This document shows positions 37,119 to 46,052 of a stretch of 64,000 nt of DNA, in pieces. How positions within the stretch are numbered: position 1 is the first letter of the stretch; every line of letters begins with the position of its first letter. Position numbers and translations under genes: made by a program. Below the pieces are notes generated by a model. That model saw nothing but the letters and a program-made list of their open reading frames with translations. It was not told where the DNA came from and did no database searches. This DNA is from DATMNR01 sp963702765. GTDB taxonomy: Bacteria > Chloroflexota > Ktedonobacteria > Ktedonobacterales > Ktedonobacteraceae. Location of the stretch: contig CAVPEB010000005.1 of assembly GCA_963702765.1 (NCBI GenBank), positions 1 to 64,000 of the forward strand. The letters are read 5' to 3'.

Positions 37119-37685
37119 ATGTCCAAAATCCAAGTTCAAGGTGTTCATCATATAACGTTCGTCGGTTCTAACCGAGAGACAATTATTGATTTCTATCAGG
37201 GTGTGTTAGGTATGCCCTTAGTATTCGAGCAACCTAACCTTGATGTTCCAGAAGAGACTCATCTCTACTTCGACGCTGGTGACGGGCGTCTGATTACTTT
37301 CTTCGTGCGACCTACAAGGTCAGATGATCCATCTCCAAATCCAGAGGGTATTGGTAATCTACATCACCTTGCTTATAACGTTTCGCGAGCAGTTTACACG
37401 CAGGTAGCAGAAAGGCTGCATGAACGTGGAATTTGGAATACAGGTAACATAGATCGAGGATTTATGGATTCGATCTACTTCCGTGATCCAAATGGGCAGT
37501 TGTTGGAGATAGCGTGTTTTAAATTCGTCCCGCCAGAAGGCTACACATATTCTGATGTATTGTTTGAAGCACATCGTATTCGAGTTGCTCAAGGCGCATA
37601 CAGCATCGAAGATTCTCATTTAGCTGATGCAATAGCCGAATTAGTTGAGAGAAAAACTAATTCTCTTGTTAGTGTGGAGATATAG
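37119..37685 (+). CDS. VOC superfamily protein, ring-cleaving dioxygenase-like
   Basis: 188-residue vicinal-oxygen-chelate protein. Probable metal ligands are the His in QGVHHITFVGSN (about residue 10), the His in GNLHHLAYNV (about 82) and the Glu in GQLLEIACF (about 128). ATG 37119 has GGAGG 9 bases upstream. MhqA/MhqO-type hydroquinone dioxygenases have about 310 residues and two VOC units; this is about half that, so it may be a single-module relative acting as a dimer. It lies 5 bases before the next gene. Confidence 0.78.
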   Translation: MSKIQVQGVHHITFVGSNRETIIDFYQGVLGMPLVFEQPNLDVPEETHLYFDAGDGRLITFFVRPTRSDDPSPNPEGIGNLHHLAYNVSRAVYTQVAERLHERGIWNTGNIDRGFMDSIYFRDPNGQLLEIACFKFVPPEGYTYSDVLFEAHRIRVAQGAYSIEDSHLADAIAELVERKTNSLVSVEI

Positions 37686-37690
37686 CTGAT

Positions 37691-38299
37691 ATGCCAACTA
37701 CCTCTGAACCTGCGCCAAAACATGTGGGTACTCTCTGGCTTCTAGATTTGGGCGAGCCTACATTAGTTGCTCCTGTACCGCGTGTTAATGTACAGTTTCA
37801 ACGTGCTAGTTTGGAGTCAGCCCCATTGCTTGGGAAAGCAATGGGGCTGGGCAGTCCTGAAGAAGTGATCAAGCGTTTTAATGTTGGTAAGCATTGTTAT
37901 ATCGGAAATGTCGAGAACGTACTAGCTACCTATGGTTGGGTGACTTTTGATAAAGAGATGATAGGGGAGTTAGGTCTTAATATACAGCTTTTGCCAGGGG
38001 AAGCATATATCTGGAATTGTGCCACATTGCAAGACTATCGCGGATTGCGTCTCTACCCCGCTCTTTTATGGTATATTGTTGGAGAATTACGATCTCAGGG
38101 CGTGAGACGTATATGGATTGGAGCAGATGCTGATAACTTACCATCTCAAGTGGGGATGAGATTATGTGGTTTTCAGCCTATTGCCGATTTTGTGTTAGAT
38201 TATGCTCTGGCGTTACATTCATTCTGGATACGCGGACATTTAGGTGCACCCGAACCACTTGTGGAAGATGCTCGACGCGCTACCCGGGGGGCGCCATAA
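37691..38299 (+). CDS. GNAT-like N-acetyltransferase
   Basis: 202-residue protein with a C-terminal GNAT-type acetyl-CoA site: ATLQDYRGLRLYPALLWYIV (R-G-L-R-L in the Q/RxxGxG/A position) and IGADADNLPSQVGMRLCGF. The N-terminal 40 residues are extra. It is closely coupled to the VOC gene. Substrate unknown. Confidence 0.65.
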   Translation: MPTTSEPAPKHVGTLWLLDLGEPTLVAPVPRVNVQFQRASLESAPLLGKAMGLGSPEEVIKRFNVGKHCYIGNVENVLATYGWVTFDKEMIGELGLNIQLLPGEAYIWNCATLQDYRGLRLYPALLWYIVGELRSQGVRRIWIGADADNLPSQVGMRLCGFQPIADFVLDYALALHSFWIRGHLGAPEPLVEDARRATRGAP

Positions 38300-38369
38300 A
38301 GCGTGGTTGGCCACATTAGCATCTCTTCATTCCGATAACTTGACTAGTTTCTATTGAAAGCTAAGGAAA

Positions 38370-39035
38370 ATGAATCTTCATTCCAACATGATTCAAGGAC
38401 CGCACCGGGGCCAACCATTGCTTCTGGCTGGCGAATCAATCGATCAGGCAAAAGCAGCAATGGTGATGATGCATGGGCGTGGAGCTACAGCGAGAGACAT
38501 TCTTGAGCTGGTTTCTGACCTGAAGCAACCTGGTTTTGCCTATCTTGCTCCACAAGCTGCAGGGAATGCCTGGTATCCTAATAGCTTCCTTGCTCCACTT
38601 GATAGCAATGAGCCTGAACTAACTTCAGCACTGCTGACAATTGAGAATATACTTGTCAAACTTGAAGAGGCCGCAATTCCAATTGAACAAACTATCATAT
38701 TAGGCTTTTCTCAAGGTGCATGCCTTACTCTAGAGTTTGTAGCTCGCAATGCAAGGCGTTATGGTGGAGTTGTAGGTTTAAGTGGGGGACTGATTGGACC
38801 AGATGGCACACCCCGTGACTATCCTGGCACATTAGCTGGAACACCGATATTTCTTGGATGCAGTGACAAAGATCCTTTTGTACCGAAGGAACGGGTAGAA
38901 TTTTCTGCTGCAATAATGCAGAAATTAGGAGGTAATGTGACTGCGAAACTATACCCCAATCTAGATCACACTGTTAACCCGGATGAGATACGTTCTATTC
39001 GTACAATGATGGTTGCGCTTACTGTTGAAAAATAG
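38370..39035 (+). CDS. Phospholipase/carboxylesterase family hydrolase, MhqD-like
   Basis: 221-residue alpha/beta hydrolase: oxyanion region MMHGRGATARD, nucleophile in ILGFSQGACLTLE (Ser about 113), Asp in GCSDKDPFVPKERV and His in NLDHTVNPDE. This short carboxylesterase group includes Bacillus MhqD, which is linked to VOC dioxygenases in hydroquinone resistance; the same partnership appears here. The 70-base gap after the GNAT gene leaves cotranscription open. Confidence 0.82.
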   Translation: MNLHSNMIQGPHRGQPLLLAGESIDQAKAAMVMMHGRGATARDILELVSDLKQPGFAYLAPQAAGNAWYPNSFLAPLDSNEPELTSALLTIENILVKLEEAAIPIEQTIILGFSQGACLTLEFVARNARRYGGVVGLSGGLIGPDGTPRDYPGTLAGTPIFLGCSDKDPFVPKERVEFSAAIMQKLGGNVTAKLYPNLDHTVNPDEIRSIRTMMVALTVEK

Positions 39036-39085
39036 ATTGTAAGATAGAAATTACAATTGGGGCTTTGTAATGATCTAATATTAAT

Positions 39086-39556
39086 CTAATCCTGTCGAAT
39101 TTTTTGATCTTCTTCCGAGCTAGAACGTTGGACTCGGATTACTGCTCTTTGATCTTTTAGTAGCGCGTCTTCAATGCGTTGGCGGTGCTTAGGCAAAGTA
39201 TTTTCAGGGAGCGCTTCTGGAGCGAAATAGCGACTTTCGCGCGTTTCTTCAGTGGATTGTAGAGTTCCACCGATAACCTGGCATAGGAATGTCAAGACTA
39301 CCTCTTGCTTTTGAGGTTTTGAATACACTCCTACCAGTTGTTCGACTTCGACTTCTAAGCCTGTCTCTTCACGCACTTCTCGGCAGATAGCTTCATCGAC
39401 TGTTTCTCCAACTTCCATTCCTCCTCCTGGTAAATTCCACCAATCAATATCTCTACGATGACCAAGGAGTATTTGTTGCTCGCAATTGAAGATCAGAGCG
39501 AAGACTCCAATACGAAAGATAGGTGAACTGCTCTCAGCATCTAAGGGCTTTGCCAT
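39086..39556 (-). CDS. NUDIX hydrolase
   Basis: NUDIX fold pyrophosphohydrolase of about 156 residues with a complete Nudix box, GGGMEVGETVDEAICREV plus REETGL. I chose ATG 39554-39556 because GAAGGAG lies 5-6 bases upstream; an in-frame ATG 51 bases earlier lacks a ribosome site. Substrate cannot be inferred; the family cleaves nucleoside diphosphates linked to other groups. It is convergent with the esterase gene. Confidence 0.85.
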   Translation of the reverse strand: MAKPLDAESSSPIFRIGVFALIFNCEQQILLGHRRDIDWWNLPGGGMEVGETVDEAICREVREETGLEVEVEQLVGVYSKPQKQEVVLTFLCQVIGGTLQSTEETRESRYFAPEALPENTLPKHRQRIEDALLKDQRAVIRVQRSSSEEDQKIRQD

Positions 39557-39695
39557 AATCACTCCTTCAATCATGATGCATTTTTGATAATTTTCAAGAT
39601 GTTTCATATTTTATCATGTGGACATTGCTTTCGATAGAATCTTATAATTTACTTTATAAAATAGAACATCATTACAAACATTTTCGTGGAATCAC

Positions 39696-40451
39696 ATGAT
39701 TCAGGCAAGCATTTCACTCATCAAAAAACTAACTCCTCCGGCTCTTGCAGAAACTGAGCAGGAGCGTTCTCTTGCTCAATTTGCCGAGGCCCATAACATC
39801 ACGCGATTGGATGCTGGTATCGCTTTCGTTGTCCTAGCAGATTTTGTGTTGACTTCGATAGATTCAGTTACAAAATGGTGTTATGTTGGATTTATAGATA
39901 TTATCTTGACAGCCCTACTGCTGTTACTGTTTGTCAGTATGCGCATATCTCGCCCACTACTTGGACGGCTTATGCTTGTGGGTTTTGTTGCAGGGATATG
40001 CGAACTGTTTACAGATGCATCAGGTCAGTATGTTGTTCATTCACTCATTTATCCCAGGGGCGAATTGACAATTTGGACTTCGCCATTGTATATGCCCCTT
40101 TCGTGGTTAGTTACCCTAACGTACCTGGGGTATATGAGTTGGCGTTTACGAGCGTTGCTAGGTTGGCGAATTGCAATATTACTATGTGGGTTGATAGGTG
40201 CAATTGATATCCCGGTATTTGAGGAAATTTCCTACTATGGTGGATGGTGGAGATACGTGCCCACACATTTTATGTTTGGTCATACACCCGTCTATGTCGT
40301 TCTTTTCGAGGGATTGGTAATAGCGACACTCCCTTTGCTCTTCGATCGCCTTGAGCGACGTTCGTGGATAGAAACAGGATTGCTGGGAGGCGTAATTGGA
40401 ATATGGATGGCAATCTCAGCACTTACAGCCTGGTTATTATTGGGACACTGA
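39696..40451 (+). CDS. Polytopic membrane protein
   Basis: 251 residues with about seven membrane helices, starting AGIAFVVLADFVLTS after a 35-residue soluble head. Conserved-looking charged or aromatic stretches are ELFTDASGQYVVHSLIYPRG, FEEISYYGGWWRYVP and MFGHTPVYVVLFEG, which give it a distinctive but unnamed family character. It is followed 20 bases later by the CoiA-like gene. Function unknown. Confidence 0.7.
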   Translation: MIQASISLIKKLTPPALAETEQERSLAQFAEAHNITRLDAGIAFVVLADFVLTSIDSVTKWCYVGFIDIILTALLLLLFVSMRISRPLLGRLMLVGFVAGICELFTDASGQYVVHSLIYPRGELTIWTSPLYMPLSWLVTLTYLGYMSWRLRALLGWRIAILLCGLIGAIDIPVFEEISYYGGWWRYVPTHFMFGHTPVYVVLFEGLVIATLPLLFDRLERRSWIETGLLGGVIGIWMAISALTAWLLLGH

Positions 40452-40471
40452 GGATGTTAAGGGGCACTCCA

Positions 40472-41596
40472 ATGCTAGTAGCGTATGGACCCGAAGGTCA
40501 GCCCATAGTTGCAAAAGATGTTTACCTTATGCAATTGAAAGACTTGTCACGAAGGAACCTGTTAGTTTGTCCAAACTGTCGTGGAATAGTTCATGTCAGA
40601 GGTGGATCAGAGAAACGAATTCAAATACATTTTGCTCATCAGAAAGGTGAGTGTTCCTGGAGTACAGAAACAGAGACAATTCGTCATTTACAAGGGAAGG
40701 TTGTGCTGTCTGAGTGGTTACAAAAGCAATTTCCGAGTACACGGATCACGCTTGAGAAACGATTACCCGAACCAAATCGTATTGCCGATATTTTTGTCAC
40801 TTTTGAAGATGGAAGACAATGGGCCATTGAATTTCAGTGCGCATCACTTGATGTTGAAGAATGGCATCGCAGACATAAAGCCTATCGTGAAGCAGGTATC
40901 CGTGATACATGGATAATAGGTAGCAATCGACTAGAAAAACAAGAGTCTTTCATTGAGGCAATCATAGTTTCTGCGAGTGAGGTCATGTTTGTGGATCCTC
41001 TACTCACTCCACCGATTATTTGGATACGTTGGGCAATTAGTCGTGACACGATGTTAGAAAGACAGTTCGTGAAAGGTTGGACTCCATCAGTCGAGGGGTG
41101 GGTTGGCCGATCACGCTGGAAATATGGTGTAACTCTAAGAGGTATATTGGGAGATGTATCTCTTAAAGCAGGTGGCTGCCTCAATCACCCTAATCGCTCA
41201 ACTTTTGAGAAACAAATTAGCTTACTTCGGGAGATGAGAAGGGCACAAGACATTGATAAAGCCTTTTTGAAGGAATATCTCGAACCTATTGTTGGCGAAG
41301 AGGCATTGGATGTGATACTATTTCCTATGTTACGTGCCTATCTGTTAGACCCCGGTTTGTTGACACGCTATAACTATGGACGTGGTTCTGGAGATTATTT
41401 CGTGAGTGAAGCGGATAGGCGTCGATTGGAACAGGCTCGTAATTGGCTTGAAAGGTTGGCACAACGCGAATTTTCTGCTCAGTGGTTGGAAAAACTGGCA
41501 CAGGAGATTCCACCTGTAGGTCCTTACGCGGCTTTTGCAAACTATATGGAAATGCTAGTCTTTCTCTCAAAAAGTGCAGCCTATGAGCAAGGTTAA
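40472..41596 (+). CDS. CoiA-like competence nuclease
   Basis: 374-residue protein of the CoiA family, which acts on incoming single-stranded DNA during natural transformation in Streptococcus. The N-terminal zinc-ribbon-like part has CPNCRGIVHVRGG, with HFAHQKGEC following. The PD-(D/E)xK-type core shows IADIFVTFEDGRQWAIEFQC (Asp, then Glu-x-Gln). ATG 40472 is preferred because AAGGGG lies 7 bases upstream; the frame extends back into the membrane protein gene without a ribosome site. No other competence genes are in the window. Confidence 0.78.
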   Translation: MLVAYGPEGQPIVAKDVYLMQLKDLSRRNLLVCPNCRGIVHVRGGSEKRIQIHFAHQKGECSWSTETETIRHLQGKVVLSEWLQKQFPSTRITLEKRLPEPNRIADIFVTFEDGRQWAIEFQCASLDVEEWHRRHKAYREAGIRDTWIIGSNRLEKQESFIEAIIVSASEVMFVDPLLTPPIIWIRWAISRDTMLERQFVKGWTPSVEGWVGRSRWKYGVTLRGILGDVSLKAGGCLNHPNRSTFEKQISLLREMRRAQDIDKAFLKEYLEPIVGEEALDVILFPMLRAYLLDPGLLTRYNYGRGSGDYFVSEADRRRLEQARNWLERLAQREFSAQWLEKLAQEIPPVGPYAAFANYMEMLVFLSKSAAYEQG

Positions 41597-41693
41597 ACGT
41601 ATGTGAGAAGTGTCAATCAACGATTTGGTTGAGTTTGTGCATTGCTTTACTGATGTAAAGAAGCAGTGTCAAAGAAAGGAAGGAATTGAAAGG

Positions 41694-42083
41694 ATGAAAC
41701 AATTCATTACAGGTCTACTCCTCGGATTGGGTATCGGCTTGCTTGTAGCGCCGATGAGAGGTGAGGAAACTCGCCGACAGTTGGCCGATCGCTTTGCTGA
41801 AATGCGCGGATACCTGCCGGAAAACGAGCAATTTAATGAATACGTAAGTCAGGTTTCTGGTCATGTCTCTCAAGCTAGTAGCAATCTGAAAGACTATGCC
41901 CAGCAGGCTGTATCAACGGTCAAGGATACTGGGAGTACTTTGGGTGAACTGGGCCAGAAGGCTGGTACAGACGTGAAGCAGGCAAGTCAGAATGTAGTCG
42001 ATACGACAAAGCAAACTGTACAATCTGCGAAGCAGAGCTCACAAACAACTAAAATCGATGCCGCTGGCAGTAACAATAATTAA
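41694..42083 (+). CDS. YtxH-domain protein
   Basis: 129-residue YtxH/stress-type protein: glycine-rich membrane helix FITGLLLGLGIGLLVAPM, followed by RGEETRRQLADR, then a long amphipathic Gln/Ser/Thr/Lys-rich tail resembling LEA-like repeats (VSTVKDTGSTLG, QASQNVVDTTKQTVQSAKQ). ATG 41694 follows AAAGG; the open frame begins earlier without support. Such proteins are linked to general stress in Bacillus. Confidence 0.75.
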   Translation: MKQFITGLLLGLGIGLLVAPMRGEETRRQLADRFAEMRGYLPENEQFNEYVSQVSGHVSQASSNLKDYAQQAVSTVKDTGSTLGELGQKAGTDVKQASQNVVDTTKQTVQSAKQSSQTTKIDAAGSNNN

Positions 42084-42093
42084 AGCCAGGTAG

Positions 42094-42115
42094 ATAGCGC
42101 CCGCAAGGGCGCTAT
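42094..42115. terminator. Hairpin between convergent ytxH-like and glnA-like genes
   Basis: 9-bp GC-rich stem ATAGCGCCC with loop GCAA (a stable tetraloop) and its complement, located between the two convergent stop codons. No long T run, but the position and stability fit a shared terminator. Confidence 0.65.
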
Positions 42116-43477
42116 TAATATTTGTTGAAATGCTGTCGAGCCTCTTCTTCCGGAGATTTCTCCTTGAAGAATTCTGATTCATTGCGTTTAACTGCTATAT
42201 ATGAAGTAGTGAGTAGAGACCCGAGAGCTTCTCTCAATACATCATCATTTTCAAATTCATCCAGGGCTTCATCGAGTGACGTTGGAAGGCGACGTATACC
42301 TCGCTTTACACGTTCTTCATCGTTATAATTTCCAGGGTCAATCTCTTGAGGTTCACCCGGATCGATTTTGTTCTCAATGCCATCCAGACCTGCAGCAAGT
42401 AACGCCCCAATTGCGAGATAGGGGTTGCCGCTATGGTCGGCTGGTTTGAACTCCAGGTTGATTGATTCGGATTCGCGGCCCCAGAACATGGATGGTATGC
42501 GTATGGCGCCCTCACGGTTGTCGAAGCCATAGACTCCGTAGGCTGAACTCCAGTAGTGCGGAAGTAGTCGGCGGTAAGAGTTGGGGCTTCCACAGGTGAG
42601 AGCAACCAGGGCGCGAATATGATGCAGTACGCCACCAATGAAATAACGGCCAGATTGGCTAAGCCCTCCACGTTGTGTAGCATCGTAGAAGAGATTGTTG
42701 CCTGCGTGTTCAGTGCTTCCAGTACCCCACAAACTCACATGGATATGCGCACCACTGCCAGCTTGATCCAGAAAGGGTTTGGGAGCAAAGGTGGCGAGTA
42801 AATCAAAGGACCGTGCGACGCTCCGCACCGTCTCACGAATGAGGCAGACGTTATCTGCGGCTCTTAGAACATCGGAATGATGAATCGATAATTCTTGTTG
42901 TGCTGGCCCAAGCTCAGTATGGAAGAGTTCGATGGAAATTCCTTGAGTTTCGAGGGTTTCCAGGATAGCATCGATGACTTCAGCTTGATCGTTAAGGCCG
43001 ATACTGCTGTAACAGAGACTCTGATCCGCTGGGATGTACTGTCCCTGAACTTCACGCGCAAGATAGAACTCATGCTCGATGGCAGCTTCTGCACGCATGC
43101 CATGATCGGCCAGACGCTGGATCATCCGTTTGAGGAACGTGCGGGGGCAGGCTTGCCAGGGCGTGCCATCAGCGAGGATCATATCGCACATCATACTGGC
43201 GCTGCTAGGAGCATAGGGCAGGATGACAAAGGTAGCGGGATCTGGGATCAAGACGAAACTCTCCAATTGGTCCCATCCCTTCTACAGAAGCAAGGGTTTC
43301 GACTCCGGTAAAGGCTTGCATGGCGAGTGTCTGTCCAATACCCTCATGCATGCGCGTGTGAAGTTTACTCGCATGCGTCGCCTTCCCGCGGAGAATACCG
43401 CCATTGTCACAATACAAAAAGCGAACCAGTCGTAAATTGGCTTCTCGAGCCAGTTGTAAAACGTCCTGTGAATTCAT
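42115..43477 (-). pseudogene. Glutamine-synthetase-family gene with one frameshift
   Basis: GlnA-like ligase in two frames. The N-terminal part, 43477 to about 43250, reads VRFLYCDNGGILRGKATHAS and ends GPIGEFRL. The remainder continues as IPDPATFVILPYAPSSASMM in another frame. Removing one G near 43249 gives the family sequence E-F-R-L-I-P-D-P. The larger part holds the Glu-rich metal site EHEFYLAREV, the GSGAHIHVSLWG motif, LTCGSPNSYRRLLPHYWSS and the Arg-rich site near REGAIRIPSM. Family members are glutamine synthetases or gamma-glutamyl-amine ligases. It is either a recent pseudogene or a sequencing error; the remaining frame is otherwise clean. Confidence 0.85.
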
Positions 43478-43500
43478 TGGCGTTCCCTTCTCCTAAATAT

Positions 43501-43737
43501 TCAGGCTTTCAACTTGTTTGAGGCGGCATTTTGCTTACTAGAAAGTAAGAAGGAAGAAACGGAAGGTGGAATGATGGCATCGATCAGAGAGATCAAATCT
43601 TCAGTGATAATACCTGAGCCACCATGCATTGCAGAGACGAGACAGAGAGCTGAGGCACCGTACTGAATGGCAAGTTGGGCCTCATAAGAACTGCTGGTAC
43701 AGCAGATTTTGACACGTATTTTTGGGGTCGGTTGCAT
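43501..43737 (-). pseudogene. Phosphoribosylanthranilate isomerase (trpF) N-terminal remnant
   Basis: 78 residues beginning KIRVKICCTSSSYEAQLAI and QYGASALCLVSAM, which matches the N-terminal third of TrpF (VKICG motif with Gly replaced by Cys). The family enzyme has about 200 residues. Here the barrel ends after FLLSS with an unrelated short tail, so only the first strands remain. It lies 23 bases upstream of the frameshifted glnA-like gene on the same strand. Confidence 0.7.
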
Positions 43738-44030
43738 AAGTTCTTCGCTTCATATAGGATTTGTATTATGATGTTGAGTATAAATTATCTATGCTTGTAT
43801 TTCAAGAACTAGTTTAAATATTTTCCCATCGGAGGAAGATTTGTGAATGAGCCGACTCAAAGGAAGAGCGTTTTCGTGTGACATTCTTCCTGTTGAGAAC
43901 GTAGTATATAGTAGAAGTAAATATCGTCCAATTGAGTGATTAGTGACCTTATTTCCTAGCTTCTAATTGATGAGTTTGATACACCTCTGAGCGGGATAAC
44001 GGGGTGGACTATTTCGTAAGGAGTCGTTCA
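43738..44030. other. Intergenic region, no clear gene
   Basis: About 290 AT-rich bases between the divergent trpF remnant and the unknown gene at 44031. A short frame from ATG 43847 (27 codons, GGAGGAAG upstream) is the only thing with a ribosome site. I would not call it a gene without conservation. Confidence 0.3.
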
Positions 44031-44462
44031 GTGCTCTGCAAAGATCGGGTATTCGAAAGATTTCGATCATTGTATACACAGCGACCAACACAAGGTAGTG
44101 TATTGCGTTGTCGATTAGTCTTCAACGCTGAAGAAGCAGAATATGCCTGTATAAGTCGTGTGGCCAGCCGTGACCACAATATACTGGCTCAGGAAGGGAT
44201 CGTCGAACGCATCCCGGAATTACTGCGCAATCGGAAATCAAATTATCTTCAACAGATCCAGGCTGCTTGCATTACAATTACAGAGGGAGAAATTCTTACT
44301 CTTTTTCGACCTCACTATTTACGTTTTTTTCTGCTCTTTTTTCAAGACGTAGAAGTGTGTTCTTGTAGTGCGGAAGGATGCCGTTGCCTGATCAACGGTA
44401 GAAGTTCAGATGAGAATATCGAAAGGTATTCGCATAGGCTCTTCATTATAAGACTGATCTAA
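44031..44462 (+). CDS. Hypothetical protein, low confidence
   Basis: A 143-residue frame starting at GTG 44031, with AAGGAG seven bases upstream. It has a moderately basic N-terminal half, a hydrophobic stretch (LRFFLLFF) near residue 100 and a cysteine cluster (CSCSAEGCRC) near 110. I recognise no family. It may be a remnant of a regulator for the sugar transporter genes that follow 170 bases downstream. Confidence 0.35.
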   Translation: MLCKDRVFERFRSLYTQRPTQGSVLRCRLVFNAEEAEYACISRVASRDHNILAQEGIVERIPELLRNRKSNYLQQIQAACITITEGEILTLFRPHYLRFFLLFFQDVEVCSCSAEGCRCLINGRSSDENIERYSHRLFIIRLI

Positions 44463-44633
44463 AGTTAGGAAGGAGACTTTTTATCTGGCAATCACTCAAT
44501 GAGATATTGTTCTAAGTCAACTACAGCGTTGTTTTGTCTGTAGGTAAGTTCGAGAAATGCTCACCTATCGTGTGACGGTTTTTCAGCCTCAACTGGAAAG
44601 CCGAAAGAGGTGAAGTGTGAAAGGAAGTTCACG

Positions 44634-45800
44634 ATGAAGTTATTTGGTCAAGGACGCAGAATGTTTGCCATGATGGCAGGTATTCTCGCATTTTCCCTGC
44701 TGCTTGCGGCTTGTGGTAGTACCTCTACAACCACTGGTACAACTCCTACTGCCGCTGCAGCAACTAATGGCAAAGGGTGCATGAAGGTTGGCGTACTCTT
44801 GCCTGAGACCGCCACATCAGCTCGCTGGGACAGCAAAGACAGGCCATTGTTGGAGAGTCTCATTCCCAAACAGCTCCCTGGCGCGACTGTGCTCTACAAC
44901 AATGCCGAGGGCAGCGCTGATACCCAGCAGACTCAGGCCCAGGCAGATCTAACAAATGGGGCTTGTATCCTGGTACTTGCCTCTGTCGATAGTATTAAAT
45001 CGGCTGCGATCGTGTCGCAGGCAAAAGCTAAGGGCGTACCCGTCATTGCTTATGATCGCCTGATTTATAGCGCCGACCTTGCCTACTATGTTTCCTTCGA
45101 CAACACGAAGGTAGGCGCACTGCAGGGTCAGTATATTGCGGATCACTACAAGAGCTATGTCACTGCTAATGGCACCACCAACACCGTGATGATCAACGGT
45201 GCACAGACGGACAACAATGCACTTCTGTTCGCCGCGGGCGCCCATAGCGCACTTGACCCACTGTTCTCAAGCGGCGAACTCAAGAAAGTCTATGAGCAAT
45301 TCACTCCTGGTTGGGACAATGCAACTGCGCAAACTGAGATGCAGGCTGCACTGACTGCAAATGGCAATAAAGTTGCCGTCGCATATGTTGCCAACGATGG
45401 TATGGCAAACAACGTGATTGCAGCGCTCAAAGCAGTCAAGCTCAATGGAAAAGTGCTTGTCACCGGGCAGGATGCAACGGCTGCTGGTATCCATAACATT
45501 CTTACTGGCGACCAGTCGATGACCGTCTACAAGAAAATTGATCTCGAGGCGAACGGTACGGCTCAACTCGTTGCTGCGATTAGCAAGGGAACAGATACCA
45601 GCACGTTGACCGCTGGTGTAACTACCGCTATTCCTGCAGGTAACGGCGCAGCTTCCGGTGTGAAAATTCCCTCAATTCTCGAAGTGCCAGTAGCAGTGGA
45701 CAAGTCGAATATTGCGACGACAGTCATTGCCGATGGTTTCGTAACAGCAGCGGACGTTTGTACAGGTCTGCCATCAGGTACTGGCGGTTTCTGTCCGTAA
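44634..45800 (+). CDS. xylF: Xylose-type ABC transporter substrate-binding lipoprotein
   Basis: 388-residue periplasmic-binding-protein-like lipoprotein. The signal peptide ends in the lipobox LLAAC (Cys about 24), followed by a Ser/Thr-rich linker and a XylF/RbsB-type fold: KVGVLLPETATSARWDSKDR, ADLTNGACILVLASVDS, KAKGVPVIAYDRLI and AVAYVANDGMANNVIAAL. The motif YDRLI is shared with XylF. ATG 44634 has AAAGGAAG upstream. It is the first gene of the importer cluster. The sugar is probably xylose or a related pentose, not proven. Confidence 0.88.
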   Translation: MKLFGQGRRMFAMMAGILAFSLLLAACGSTSTTTGTTPTAAAATNGKGCMKVGVLLPETATSARWDSKDRPLLESLIPKQLPGATVLYNNAEGSADTQQTQAQADLTNGACILVLASVDSIKSAAIVSQAKAKGVPVIAYDRLIYSADLAYYVSFDNTKVGALQGQYIADHYKSYVTANGTTNTVMINGAQTDNNALLFAAGAHSALDPLFSSGELKKVYEQFTPGWDNATAQTEMQAALTANGNKVAVAYVANDGMANNVIAALKAVKLNGKVLVTGQDATAAGIHNILTGDQSMTVYKKIDLEANGTAQLVAAISKGTDTSTLTAGVTTAIPAGNGAASGVKIPSILEVPVAVDKSNIATTVIADGFVTAADVCTGLPSGTGGFCP

Positions 45801-45911
45801 GCTGTAACGATTTAGCTTTGCCAGACTCTATTAGATGCCTTACTTAATCAACTGGTCGAACAGCTATTAAGGGCAACTAATAGGTGACAGGTTATTACAT
45901 CTGAAATTGCA

Positions 45912-45950
45912 GATACCGTATGACAGCCCTTTGGGTTGACATACGGTATC
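45912..45950. terminator. Hairpin between xylF and xylG
   Basis: An 11-bp outer stem GATACCGTATG/CATACGGTATC and an inner stem CAGCCC/GGGTTG (one G-T pair) around TTT give a long stable hairpin 110 bases after xylF. No T run directly follows, so it may stabilise the abundant xylF message or attenuate transcription into xylG, a common arrangement for binding-protein operons. Confidence 0.7.
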
Positions 45951-46052
45951 GTGTATGTATTATATTTTCATTTACGATAGAGAATGGTATACTTTGCATA
46001 TACCTCAAAACTGTTATGTCTACAGCCACCTTTGATTTGATTGGAGGGCCAG

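Noticed and set aside
43847..43930. 27-codon frame from ATG 43847 with good ribosome site
   Set aside because: Too short, no recognisable features, and in an AT-rich intergenic region.
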